Under the pieces are notes generated by a model that did not search any database, was not told the origin of the DNA, and saw only the letters and a list, made by a program, of their open reading frames with translations. Below are positions 34,436-45,800 of a DNA stretch of 64,000 nucleotides, one piece after another. Position numbers and translations under genes: made by a program. Position 1 is the first letter of the stretch, and each line of letters begins with the position of its first letter. This DNA is from Prochilodus magdalenae (Eukaryota; Chordata; Actinopteri; Characiformes; Prochilodontidae), in the NCBI GenBank assembly GCA_024036415.1, contig JAMWET010000156.1, positions 124,001 to 188,000 on the forward strand, written 5' to 3'.

Positions 34436-35578
34436 CATACCCCTGTGAGGACTGGTCTCAGCATACCCCTGTGAGAACTGGTCTCAGTATACCCCTGTGA
34501 GAACTGGTCTCAGCATACCCCTGTGAGAACTGGTCTCAGCATACCCCTGTGAGAACTGGTCTCAGCATACCCCTGTGAGAACTGGTCTCAGTATACCCCT
34601 GTGAGAACTGGTCTCAGCATACCCCTGTGAGAACTGGTCTCAGTATACCCCTGTGAGAACTGGTCTCAGTATACCCCTGTAAGAACTGGTCTCAGCATAC
34701 CCCTGTGAGAACTGGTCTCAGCATACCCCTGTGAGAACTGCTCTCAGTATACCCCTGTAAGAACTGCTCTCAGTATACCCCTGTGAGAACTGCTCTCAGT
34801 ATACCCCTGTAAGAACTGGTCTCAGTATACCCCTGTAAGAACTGGTCTCAGTATACCCCTGTAAGAACTGGTCTCAGCATACCCCTGTGAGAACTGGTCT
34901 CAGTATACCCCAGTGAGAACTGGTCTCAGTATACCCCTGTGAGAACTGGTCTCAGTATACCCCTGTGAGAACTGGTCTCAGCATACCCCAATGAGAACTG
35001 GTCTCAGTATACCCCTGTGAGAACTGGTCTCAGTATACCCCTGTGAGAACTGGTCTCAGCATACCCCAATGAGAACTGGTCTCAGTATACCCCTGTGAGA
35101 ACTGGTCTCAGTATACCCCTGTGAGAACTGGTCTCAGTATACCCCAGTGAGAACTGGTCTCAGTATACCCCTGTGAGAACTGGTCTCAGTATACCCCTGT
35201 GAGAACTGGTCTCAGCATACCCCTGTGAGAACTGGTCTCAGCATACCCCTGTGAGAACTGGTCTCAGCATACCCCTGTAAGAACTGGTCTCAGTATACCC
35301 CTGTGAGAACTGGTCTCAGCATACCCCTGTGAGAACTGGTCTCAGCATACCCCTGTAAGAACTGGTCTCAGTATACCCCTGTGAGAACTGGTCTCAGCAT
35401 ACCCCTGTGAGAACTGGTCTCAGCATACCCCTGTGAGAACTGGTCTCAGTATACCCCTGTGAGAACTGGTCTCAGCATACCCCTGTGAGAACTGGTCTCA
35501 GTATACCCCTGTGAGAACTGGTCTCAGTATACCCCTGTGAGAACTGGTCTCAGTATACCCCTGTGAGAACTGGTCTCA
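34436..35578. repeat. 26-bp minisatellite, 44 units
   Basis: Head-to-tail array of a 26-bp unit whose core is CCCCTGTGAGAACTGGTCTC joined to AG[C/T]ATA. From the first unit's variable base (34436) to the last unit's (35554) is 1118 bp, exactly 43 periods, so no net insertion or deletion has survived. Variation is at a few sites: C/T in the spacer, GTGAG/GTAAG/CAGTGAG/CAATGAG, and GGTCTC/GCTCTC. Each unit contains TGAGA-ACTGG-TCTCA, a 5-bp stem with a 5-nt loop. Identical three-unit (78-bp) blocks recur, for example the CAATGAG variant at 34982 and 35060 and the GTAAG variant at 35268 and 35346. Confidence 0.98.
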
Positions 35579-37260
35579 TAGCTGTTTTTATGTTCGCTGA
35601 AAGACTACCCTGTCTCTAAAACAAAGACATGGTTAATATCTACATAGCCAACACTGAGCTATCCTTTTGGAGAAAACAGAAGGTCATTTTGTGTGTATTT
35701 TTTTTGATTAAGAGATATTTTTTATTTAACGGTTAATCTCCTGTACTGTGTATGTTTTTACAGTTAAATGCTGTAATGTGTGTGTATATATATATATATA
35801 TATATGTATATGTGTATGTTTTTTGTATTTTGGTACTGCAAGGGCCTACGCACGTGAGATTTTCACGCCTCTGTAAAAGTATATGACAATAAATTGAATG
35901 TTTTTGTACCTGTTGCCAAAAGAAACGGCACACACGTACTTAAAATGTCTGGTTCCAGTTTGACATTAAAAGTTAAATTTTTTTCTCTCTCTGAAGATAA
36001 AAGGGATATGAGGTTTTGTTCTGACAGTAGTGATATGTAAACAGCCATTGTTGATACATCGATTTAATGATATCTCAAAACAAATTATAACTCAGACGGC
36101 TAACGGAATGAGGCGCCGCACTATCAATGTATCAATCCTAAAGACACAACAACTAAACAGCCTATTTAATTCTTTGGGTTGAAGAGAGGTTGGAAAGCAG
36201 TCATTTAAAGGGGATTATAAGAGATTTCCATACATAAACCCACAGAAATGTCACAAGTGGACATCGGGGAAAAATAAAAGGAGACTACTTTAAATTGCAA
36301 GCTTTCTCCAAAATAACAAAGATATATTTGGCAATTAAAATAAAAAAATAAAATAAAATGAAAATCTATCCTCATCCAGTACAAAATGGACACCAGAGAC
36401 AAGTATCTTACACTATTAGCCAGAAAAAAAGCCAGGCTGTGGTAAGGTGTCTAGATAGCCAGGTAGCTGACTTGCTAGCTTTAGCTCTTTGTATGTTGCC
36501 CTGCTCTCAGTTGCACTTAGATATTTGTGTTCCTAGTAGTGAAGTTGAAGTCGTTCTTGCTTCTGAATTGGCCACAGGGAAAAAAATAAAACAGCCCAAG
36601 CACCTTCAAGACACACCAGACGATAGTTTCAGTAGTCTTTAAACTGTAGAATCCCACTCTAGAGACCACTGCTGCATCCACAATGATGTGAGCATGTTTA
36701 CCACAGATGTAATGCTTTTCAATGTTTTTAGTGTTGGCCGTGTCCCTTTAACCAGTACAAGATACTAGTACTAAAAGCTACATCCCATTAAATCAGCCAC
36801 AATGGAGTTTTATTTTCCACCATAATGTCCAATGGTGCAGTCACGAGGGAGGGGGTTGTGGGGTCTGGTGGTGGTATGGGTGGTGGTGGGGGAGTTGTTA
36901 TGGTGGCGTTATGTAGTGAGGTCCACAGATATCTGAATGGTTCGGTCCTATGTGTTTTGAGATATATAAGTGAATGTCAGTCATTGCAGATTTTGACAGT
37001 CGTTATGCATCATCAACTGTAAAATAAGAACCTGAAGAAAATGAGTATACAAAGCCTTAACTTGCATACTGACATAGCATTCAACTAGCCTACAGTGGAA
37101 ATCAGTTAAGGCTTTGGGTTTTCAGTGGCACCATCTGGCCACCTATATATAAAAATTCTTCTGTGAGGAGCCACTGATAATGTCTCGCTATCAGGGCTTT
37201 TCATTAACACAATGTAGGTTTATATCTTTAGCAGTATAGGCTAATAAAAGAAATGTGATC
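35579..37260. other. AT-rich unique sequence
   Basis: About 1.7 kb. Contains a (TA/TG)n tract at 35778-35815 and A/T-rich stretches. A G/T-rich run of GGTGGTGG type lies at 36840-36910. No gene supported. Confidence 0.5.
35778..35815. repeat. (TG)n/(TA)n microsatellite
   Basis: About 10 TA units flanked by TG/GT-containing repeats. Confidence 0.9.
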
Positions 37261-37745
37261 TTAGATTAATGATAATGATGTCAATTAGCAATAAAAAAGC
37301 CCTTTGCCCACCAGACAAGGACAAGGTTTCCCGTGGTGAAAAGATCTCACCCAATGCCCTTGCTCCGTCTCAGGTCCAGGGCATCCCCGGGTTGCCGGCT
37401 AGCAAGCGATGCCACAGAACTGTTTAAGAGTGCTAATTTCAGGCCCAGAGGAGTCGTCCGTGAAGACCCGGCTAGCCACAGTTAGATCACTGAAAAAGGT
37501 GTCGCGGTAAAAGCTTTTCGCATTAGAAGAAGGAGGGTGCTATTAAATGGCTTGATGGTTTTACCACCTTTTCCTCTCCCTGTCTCCTTCTTAAGCTTCT
37601 ACTGTATATGCAATTTACAGAGAGGAAGATGTGAGGTGCAGAGTCTTTCAATTAACCCCCGGGCCCATTCCTATTTCAACACGCAGCACTTGGCTGACCT
37701 CACGCAGATTTATGGCTCCATGAAACCGACAAGGTTATGAACATC
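37261..37745. promoter_or_regulatory. Candidate conserved non-coding element
   Basis: Repeat-free block with GATGTCAATTAGCAATAAA, GAGTGCTAATTTC and CTTTCAATTAACC cores alternating with GC-rich segments (CATCCCCGGGTTGCCGG). Enhancer-like by texture; conservation not tested. Confidence 0.27.
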
Positions 37746-38465
37746 CAGCCTGCCCCAGGACTTGGAGCCTTCTGACTAACCTTTCGTCAGTGACGGCAGA
37801 CGTCATCGAGAACATCAAGACCTATTTGTGAAGAACAGTGCTGTCCGTTAAATGTCCTACCACAACATGTTTTTTCAACCCGTGTAGACCAGTGTAGGCT
37901 ATCCGGACACACCAGATTGATGGTGCAAGCCTGCACATGTCTCCTCCAACAGGTGTGAGAACTGTTACTCAGGTCTGACTCTATCTGGCCACAATACTCA
38001 CTTACAGTGCCTGCTTGCATGTGGTTTACCCAGGTTCTACAGTAACCACAAAATGAGGCAGCTGCTAGCTGTTGTGGAAGCTCCCTGTGTTGCTTCAGCA
38101 ATGCTGATGGAATAAATCTGTATGATGTAAATGTGTATGACTTACAAAGCCAGAAGCTAACTGGACCTTCTTTGCATTTGAGCAAAACTGCACCCCAGCC
38201 ACCTCCCAAAGACAACAGTGGGCATACAAATATCAGAGGACCCAGTTTACTGACCAATGATACACGCCAATGAAGTCATATAGTTACATCTTCCATTGCG
38301 ATATTTCCCAGTAGACATCGTCATATGCCAGTTAAGTATACATCGCCCAACCCCACACAACATCTATCCTATCCTAGTCAATCTTATCATCGAGAAATAG
38401 GGAAAATTAATTTCTCTTCTGCAGCCGGAAAAGGCACTGTATTGATAAAAGCTCTTTCTCAACCA
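37746..38465. other. Unique sequence with a 156-codon minus-strand frame
   Basis: The minus frame 37787-38257 is long but Cys-rich and has no domain I recognise. No splice or promoter context supports it. It may be chance or an unrecognised repeat. Confidence 0.35.
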
Positions 38466-38469
38466 AACA

Positions 38470-38800
38470 TTTGATTCCAGACAATCAGCGAGCAGTGAAG
38501 CCCTCTCTGAGTCATCCTGTTAGTGCTAGCACCACTGGCAGACGGCTGCACAATGCAGGACTACCAGCACGCAGACTGTTAGGACGACTGCCTTTAAGAC
38601 CACGCCAGCGTCGCCAAAGACTGCTATGGGGTGTTGTGCCAGACTGTTATGGAGTAACTCAGAATGGCGGCGGGTCATCTTCAGTGACGCGTCACACTTT
38701 TCGTCCGGAGATGCATGCTGTATTAACAAAGATGGTGGCCAGACGCCATACTGAGAGACACTACTTCTGTATGTGTTGGCTAAGTACTGTTAAATTACTA
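38470..38800 (+). mobile_element. Tc1-like transposon relic, family D, copy 1
   Basis: Sense-strand fragment. Frames joined only conceptually show the DNA-binding to linker part (LLHNAGLPARRLLGRLPL, about 38548-38602), then the catalytic stretch (SEWRRVIFSDASHF, about 38658-38700). In the usual Tc1 motif SDESRF the residue after D is E; here it is A. The central and third-acid regions are deleted. The C-terminal end resumes with AGATGGTGGCCAGACGCC, then TGAGAGACACTACTTCTGTA. Copies 2 and 3 lie at 41220 and 61725. Confidence 0.75.
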
Positions 38801-40419
38801 TGAAGATGGGCTTTTTTTTTTTTTTTGATTTATCCTCTTTCCAAATAAACGCTTGGTAAAACACCCTTTATAGCTTCAACATGAACAGACAAAACTGAAC
38901 TTCTGTAGGCTGAGAGAAGGTCACAGTGGGTCAAATGGGCTTTGATTATCAATATATGGACCGCACAGGCCGAGAGGGGATAATTCTGAAATGCTTTGTA
39001 ACAATGTTTATGTAGTACATCATTAGTGCTCATTAAAAAACCTTAATGGAACACATGAGGTTTTCCATTATGTGTGCACTTTCGAGACCACTAATTAAAA
39101 GCTGGTTTCATAAGAAAAGAAAACATCCATGCAAAACTGGCCACCTGACTTCCACAAAGGAATGGAATGTGTAATTAAAGCATATTTAATATCTGCATCT
39201 ATTTTTGTTTGACCCCCCCACCCACTCCTGTTTTTTGCACTATCCTCCGTCAAACACATACATATGAGGAAGCCATTTTGTAGTTTTCGTGTACATGGCA
39301 TATCAGCTGGTGCATAAACCCTGGTATGGCAATGCTAACATTTGCACAGTGAACACAGGGTGAAGATTTTATTGACAGAGTAAAGAAAAGTTGAAAGGTA
39401 TGAGGGACCAACTGTAGGCTCACCATGCACAGATACTGCTAAACTTATACAATTCCCATAACAACTCAACAAGGGCTGTTCTGGGAACCGGGTGATTCCA
39501 TTCACTTTATGTTCTGAAAAAAGGGTTAATTGAAGTTTATGGAGGCTGCCCTTTTACACTCACCTGAGAACAGGTTTTATGGTTTGTTATTAGGTTAAGG
39601 CTTGGACTTGAGCATGGGGAATTTGCCCTAGATTGGCTAAAGAACCTTTCCTTGGCGCAGGCTGTAGAATGGGGACTGCTGTATTCATTCTTTTCATTCT
39701 TTTCTCTCTCATCCTTCACCAGCCCAAGTCCCATGACACATGACAGTGCTGGCAGTCTTTATAGCTGCCATAGGCTATTAAACTAATCATATTAGATCTC
39801 CAAGCCCTATCAAACCATGTCATTTCTGCTTTTACATCTGAGCACAAATGGTAACAGTTTGTCATCCAGCTCAATATCCACTTGCTTTATTTCAGGATTA
39901 TTCTTAGACAGTTAATTCTATGCGACAAAAGGCTTCTATGGTTTACTGTGCGGTTTGACGAGGGCATTCTGCTGCACTTCAATATATGGATGAGCTCATT
40001 CAGCTTCTTCGACTGGGAAGATTTTACTCTGGAAGCTGCTGGAAACACTACAGGTGTTCATAACAGATCCAAGTCTATCTCTGTTTACTGGAAAGCAATC
40101 GCTTTTGGGCTTGGCATCCAAACGGGACAATAACAATAGGTTGCTTTAATAAAGCTTTACTTTATGCCAAATAACGCCTCGGTTTTTGCATCAATTCCAG
40201 TTAAGGCCCTTTGCATTTGCAGTTAGAGACTTAAATTTGAGGATTTGAATTTGAAAGGGTGTTACAGCATTTACTAATAAAGATTTCATGTAGTCATAAA
40301 ACCTGGGAAAGTCAAGCTATATATCGGTGACTGTGAAAGCCATAGCACATGATTTACTCTTTTTTTATTTTTTTATACTTATCTAACCCATCCAGTGACC
40401 CCTTGGAGGTGGGAACTCG
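38801..40419. other. Unique sequence, nothing firm
   Basis: About 1.6 kb; begins with a 17-T run at about 38810. No recognised repeat or gene. The segment 39880-40200 is repeat-free with a frame of 83 codons lacking any domain. Confidence 0.45.
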
Positions 40420-41045
40420 TCATTCTGGAAGCAACCACTCAGAACAGAAATATTGAATTATAGGTTATGGGTGACCAGTCGGTCTATAGTGAAGAAGTGG
40501 ACCCAAACCATGCCAGCGTAATGGCCTCATGCACAACACAACAAAGCCACCTCCCTGTAGGGGTCAAGCATTCAGGTTTGTACTGCTATCTTGGTGTACA
40601 TCATGCATGCACTCATCCACTTGTGAAGAGAGTATGGTGAAGAATGACTCATCTCACCATATCCTTTTTTCCACATCTCTGTAGACGAGGGGCTATGTGC
40701 TAAGTGTAAGCACCACTGAACTGAGGGCTGAAATATTGACCTTCTCAGCCACCCGAGGAACTGTTGCTCTTCTGTTCCTTACTAATGCATGAGTATAATG
40801 CTCATTGAGTGCACGCAATTTCCAAGCCTTTTCTACTGATGTCTTTTACACAAATCTAAATGCAAATGACACTTCAGCGACTGTTCCTAATGAAACTCTA
40901 GCCCATTGATCAGTCTTTGTGATTGAAGCTCAAGTCATTCATGTCCTAATGAAAAATGTTCTTCAAAGTCACTTCAGATCTTTCCCTCCTGATTCAAAAC
41001 AGAGGTCGCCTGGGTCTGGACATGTCAATGATGGTAATACTGTAT
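40420..41045 (-). mobile_element. Tc1-like transposon relic, family F
   Basis: Antisense transposase remnant. On the minus strand the sequence near 40650-40690 reads W-stop-DESFFTIL, matching the Tc1 WSDESRFTLF motif around the second catalytic Asp. Near 40500-40530 it reads AITLAWFGST, like the SVMVWG-type strand that follows. The N-terminal part lies towards 41000. Stops and indels abound. Terminal repeats were not found. Confidence 0.6.
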
Positions 41046-41219
41046 GGTAATAGGCGTATCATGTAGTGCACTTTGCAGAAGTCTGAAGGCTTCAGTTTCC
41101 CCTCTCATTTACAAGTTTTTCCTTTGTTAGGTTTTCACGCTCACCCGTGCATGTGGCATAAACATGGACAGGCCATATCACTGTACCTGACCGAACTAAA
41201 AGCCAGAATTACAGACATT

Positions 41220-41512
41220 CAAGAAGCAGTGATGCCTCCATGAGTCATCCTGCTAGTGCCAGCTCCATTGGCAGACAGCTGCATGACGTAGGACTATATG
41301 CACCGTTATAACAACTGCCCCTTACAATACATAGAATATTCAAGCTGCATGGGACGGATTACCACAGGGCACGTTTAGGAATCTTACCAACTCTGAGATG
41401 TCTGGCATGTTGTGCTAGCAAACATGGCGGCCTAACGCCATGTTGAAAGAAACTACTTCTGTATGTGTAGCTCAATAAATATTGCCCAAATCAGTCTACA
41501 TTTATCATCATT
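41220..41512 (+). mobile_element. Tc1-like transposon relic, family D, copy 2
   Basis: Starts with the helix-turn-helix phrase CTCCATGAGTCATCCTGCTA (41236) and GCAGACAGCTGCATGACGT, loses almost all of the catalytic core, and ends with AGCAAACATGGCGGCCTAAC (about 41418) and CTACTTCTGTATGTGTAGC. The ends match copies 1 and 3, so the copies share a family despite different deletions. Confidence 0.7.
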
Positions 41513-43145
41513 TATTGTTCCTGATCAAATTTTCCTTCCCAATAGCACTGCAATTCAACACTTCCTTCTGGGTGCGACTATTGTTTCACAATGAGTGTTT
41601 TTCCTTATGCAAACATTTACTTCAGTCCATATAACGTGATGTAGCTGTGGGAAGTGAATATCACCTCGTAGTATTATCCATGAAATCGTTGACATTTTGA
41701 AACATCAAATCAGATAAACCCTTCAGACTCACTCTTGAAGCCTTCCACTTTTAAAGAAAAACTAGCTAATCTCAAACCCCTCCACAGACAATGCAAAGCT
41801 CAGCTGCCTTGGCCCTATCTCAAAACTGTGCACAGAGACTGCAGGCTAGCTTAAAAGAGGGTTTAGCTAAATGGTGAAGTAATCCTTTAAAGCCAGCAGC
41901 AGATATAAGGTGGTACTAAAGCTATAAGTCATCTGCTGGTAATCAGTTTGTCAATAAAGAGGCGAGAGCTAGTACTTCAAGAAGCTAATATCGACAAGAC
42001 CAGTCATCATGAGTTTCAGTGGCTGCATCTGATATAACTGCACTGCGGAACTGAGTAGATTGGCTTTGATTGGATACACACGCCACCAGCAGCGAAAAAA
42101 TGAAACGTCTCAGCAGTAGGCCGACCTTAGCCCATGCTAGCTTAAACAGTAAGGTTCCTAAAAAGTGCTTGGCTTGAACAGAGAGGCCTAGGAAAAACCT
42201 GGAGCGTGTACAAGAACGGTACATTATATAGAAGGTCAATCACTCTCACAAATCTTATTTACTAAATTAGTTCTTTAAAGGGACACCGGGACATGGGAAG
42301 GTCTAAGAGGGGGTCTAATGGAAATACTGCATCATTTTAACAGGCCAAATATTCTACCCCATACATCACTGGACAGTTTCTGACCACAGGACCACTGTTT
42401 GACTGGACATTATTGCTGTGAAGATTTGCTAGCATTCAGACACAAGAGCATTTCTGAGGTCAGCTATTGGCTGGAGCTACATCATGCATACACAGCTCGG
42501 TTGAAAGCCAATGCTTGGCAGTAAGAATGTCAATGTTGGCTCATGTTTGACTGCTCAAGAGCGTTACATCACGTTAGTAATGCTTTTCTATGGAAACTAC
42601 ACAAGCTGTGTGAGTGCAACTGAGCACCTGTGTCGAGTAATTTAAAGTAGCTGAGTTCACTAATTAGAAGGAAGTCTATATTCTTGTGGGCATACAGTGA
42701 ACACTATAATGATCATCACTGCCAAGTCTTCTACACTAACTGCTTCCTGCTTCTTCTTGGTCCAGCAGAGTTTTCCAAAGTGTACCCAAAGTCCAGTGCA
42801 GCTTAGCAGCTGTTTAAAGCGTTAGCGTCTTCTGACCCAAAACTTTTCTATCAGATTAAAAGAAGACATATCTCCGCAGAGCAGAAAATATCGCCCAAAC
42901 ACTTGCTGTGATATCGAGGAGGATATTCTCCAAGCAGAGTGTGCCTGTTCTGCTCTCTTTGCCCCAAGCCATAAACCCAACAAACGTCTTTTATTTAGGT
43001 GTTGTTTCCTGGCACAGCGGAGCGTGAGGTTTGTGTACAGCAATCTCACACTGTGAAAATTAAACACGGCTTGTGTACCACCCCAGGAAATACAGTGATG
43101 GTGGTATATACTTGTGGCTTCTGAAAACGTAGACCCCCCGCCTAC
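41513..43145. other. Unique sequence with one small repeat fragment
   Basis: About 1.6 kb. The stretch 42395-42475 (TTGCTGTGAAGATTTGCTAG, CACAAGAGCATTTCTGAGGT) resembles the interior of a common fish Tc1/hAT-type non-autonomous element as I recall it; ends not found. No gene supported. Confidence 0.4.
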
Positions 43146-43166
43146 CTCTCTCTCTCTCTCTCTTTC

Positions 43167-43239
<73 letters not shown>

Positions 43240-43259
43240 GTCTCTCTCAGTCTCTCTCT

Positions 43260-43303
<44 letters not shown>

Positions 43304-43364
43304 ATCTCTCTCTCTCTTTCTCTCTCTCTCAGTGTCTCTCTCTCTCAGTCTCTCTCTCTCTCAG

Positions 43365-43423
<59 letters not shown>
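43146..43423. repeat. Long interrupted (CT)n microsatellite, about 280 bp
   Basis: Pyrimidine-only tract of CT with GT, AGT and TTTC interruptions. Frames over it (Ser/Leu) are artefacts. Same class as the GA tract at 17149-17579 in opposite strand sense. Confidence 0.97.
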
Positions 43424-43654
43424 GAACCACACAAACACGTTTTTGTTCCTATACAATGTCTCTGCACGATGTGTTAAACTTGTGTTCCTATGTAAAACCC
43501 TGTTTCCAAAATGCTAACAAAAACATGCAATGATGTCATTTATACAAAACATATCGAATGCTGAAACTAAGAAATTGTATTGTATAAAAAAATGATACCC
43601 ATTTTGAATATGATGCCAGCAACACATTTCAAAAAGAGTTCCACCAAATCTGAA

Positions 43655-43825
43655 CCATCTGCAATTCTTTGATACAAGCGAGTCTAAACATTGATGTCGC
43701 CTACATCCAGAAACTTGTCCAGTGCATGTCCAAATCCCATCGCAGCTGTTATTCATGCTTGTGGAAGTATAATATGCTACTAGGTATGTTTCAGTCACAG
43801 GTGACCCATTTTTTGTTTGGTGAGC
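43655..43825 (+). mobile_element. Tc1-like transposon fragment, family E (C-terminal)
   Basis: Reads as the end of a Tc1-type transposase (YIQKLVQCM, then in another frame PIAAVIHACGS), corresponding to the usual QKLIDSMP..AVI.A.GG ending. It aligns with 48535-48700: ACCATCTGCAATTC/AACTGCAGTTCC, CAGAAACTTGTCCAGT/CAGAAACTTGTCTAGT, GCAGCTGTTATTCATGCTTG/ATAGCTGTTATTCGTGCTCA, CAGGTGACCCATTT/CAGGTGACTCATTT. The left part is missing. Confidence 0.65.
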
Positions 43826-44824
43826 ATATGAAAATAATGTCCCATATGTACTGCAATAATCATTTCCTAAAATGAACCCTAAACCTAACCCTAGTCTTCA
43901 TCTGAGATTTGCTTGTTGAGCTCAGTAAAAGCTGGTCTGTTGTGATGGGCCTGTAGTCCTTCTCCGTTTTTCCTACAGAGGCAGGGCCTCTTTTTCGTCC
44001 TGAACCTGCACACGTACACATCTTCAAACCTAATGCGAGGGAGTTGATGTGCTTTTCATATACAGCGCTCAGGAAAGGCACGCTGCAACTTCTCTGACAG
44101 GAAGACTTTTTCAAGTCAGACTCACTCGACAAATGGCTGACTAGAAGAGAAGTGGCTGGAAGTCAAATTCATCGCTGGCAAACACTTTTCATTTGATCTC
44201 TATTCACCACTGGTTTATTGACACCCTGACAAACTGTACTGCTGTATCGAGGGGGAAATATAGCAGGATGCTCTCACACCTACTGTAGCCCTGTAGCTTT
44301 ATAAAGGTTAGTTAGAAAGGTTAGCTCAACTTTTTGGCAGTTCAACCATTTTTTTTGTGCTGACCTTAAGCCCTGAGGCGGAAAAGAGCAAAGTAAACAA
44401 ACGACATCTTCAGACTGAAAATACTGGTGTACCTGTTCTCCTTGGACTCACGTCAGGCAATTCAGGGTAAGATTTTACCTGAACTATGTGGAATAGCATT
44501 GACATATTCAAGCCATATACATGTGAGGGTACATGTCAAATGCTGTATGCATGAATTGTCATGATTGATTTTGATGAGTAATATAACATGTCATAATACC
44601 TTTACCAGGTATTATTACCTTATACCAATACCTTATTACCACCATAATAGAGCTTTACAAGATTCTCTCGTGACAGTTTACGTCACCTGTGAGCTTAAGT
44701 GAAGCTATTATGACACATGATATTATGACATCTGTAATGGTATTTACCAGTAATGGTAAAATTGTTTCGTTGTTGTGGTATCATTGTTATATTACCACAA
44801 ACCCAATTACATTTTTTTAAATTT

Positions 44825-44884
<60 letters not shown>

Positions 44885-45099
44885 ACGTTATGTGAACTTT
44901 TTCTTATAAAAAAATGGTGCCTGCCACACATTGAAACAATTGGCATTGGCAATTAAAGACCAGGAACACTGTGAAATAAATAAATAAATAATAAATAAAT
45001 AACATTAAATTTGGATGTAAAAGAAGCATCTACAGAAAGCCTAGTCCTAGAGCAAGGAAGGATTAAGGCTCGGTACTTGGGCAAAACTGCATCACCATA
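43826..45099. other. AT-rich unique sequence
   Basis: Contains the (TA)n tract 44825-44881 and a TAAA/AATA-type tract at 44976-45002. A three-unit CCCTAA-like run lies at 43875-43894. No gene. Confidence 0.5.
44825..44881. repeat. (TA)n microsatellite
   Basis: About 25 uninterrupted AT/TA units. Confidence 0.96.
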
Positions 45100-45800
45100 A
45101 AGTCTAACAACCTAAAAACTTTGTTTCTTGATGAGCGGCCGCAGAAGTTAAGGATTTCATCTTCCACAGTGCATCATGCAGCATTTCAGAAAGTCAGGGG
45201 AATCCTCTGTGTGTAAAGAAAAAACATACCTGTGACCTTTGACCCCTCAGACAGCACTGCATTACAAACAGAAATGCTTCAGCGATGAACATCACCACAC
45301 GCATCCGAGAATACATTGATAGACATTTAACAATTAATACTGTTGCCGCATCCACAAATGCAAGTTAACACCCTATTATGCCCAGTAAAAGTCACATGTT
45401 AAATTTTTCTGGACTCAAGCTCATCCAAAATGGACAGAGAGACAGTGGAAAGGTGTACTGTGGCCTGGTGAGTCAACCTTTCAGAATATTTATGGTAATA
45501 ATGGCCATCAGGTTCTATTAGCAAAAGAAGGACCTTCCAGATTGTTATCAGCACTCTAAAAGTTCAAAAGCCACGGGTCTGTCATGGTAATGTGGGGAAG
45601 TATTACTGAGTAACCTGCACATCTGTCAAAGCCCCATGTTAAACATATTTTGGCACACCATTGGCTGCCTTTTGGGTGCGTGTTTTTAGAAAGGTGTTGC
45701 AAAACAAGCCCCGGTGCCAACATTTTTGGAATGTTTTACAGGCATCAACTTTAAAATGAACATGTTTGTTACAAAAAAAATTGTAAAAAGTTCATAAGAT
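45100..45800 (+). mobile_element. Tc1/mariner-like transposon relic, family A, copy 3
   Basis: Sense-strand copy of the 4825-5570 family, with fuller middle. It carries the helix-turn-helix (AGTTAAGGATTTCATCTTCC, 45147), CTTTGACCCCTCAGACAGCA (45237), CCGCATCCACAAATGCAAGT (45347), the second-acid region (TGGACAGAGAGACAGTGGAA, 45430, and TACTGTGGCCTGGTGAGTC where SDES is degraded), and CTTCCAGATTGTTATCAGC (about 45535). The C-terminal half is deleted. The tail resumes at ACAGGCATCAACTTTAAAAT (45738). Frames broken. Confidence 0.78.

Noticed and set aside
34436..35578. CRISPR-like regular array of about 26-bp units
   Set aside because: There are no unique spacers; units are directly head to tail, and the context is a vertebrate genome.
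37787..38257. 156-codon minus-strand open frame
   Set aside because: Cys-rich, no domain, no exon signals; kept only as a note.
43114..43517. Ser/Leu-rich open frames of 79-105 codons
   Set aside because: Artefacts of the CT microsatellite.
43875..43894. Interstitial telomere-like CCCTAA run
   Set aside because: Only about three imperfect units; too short to call.
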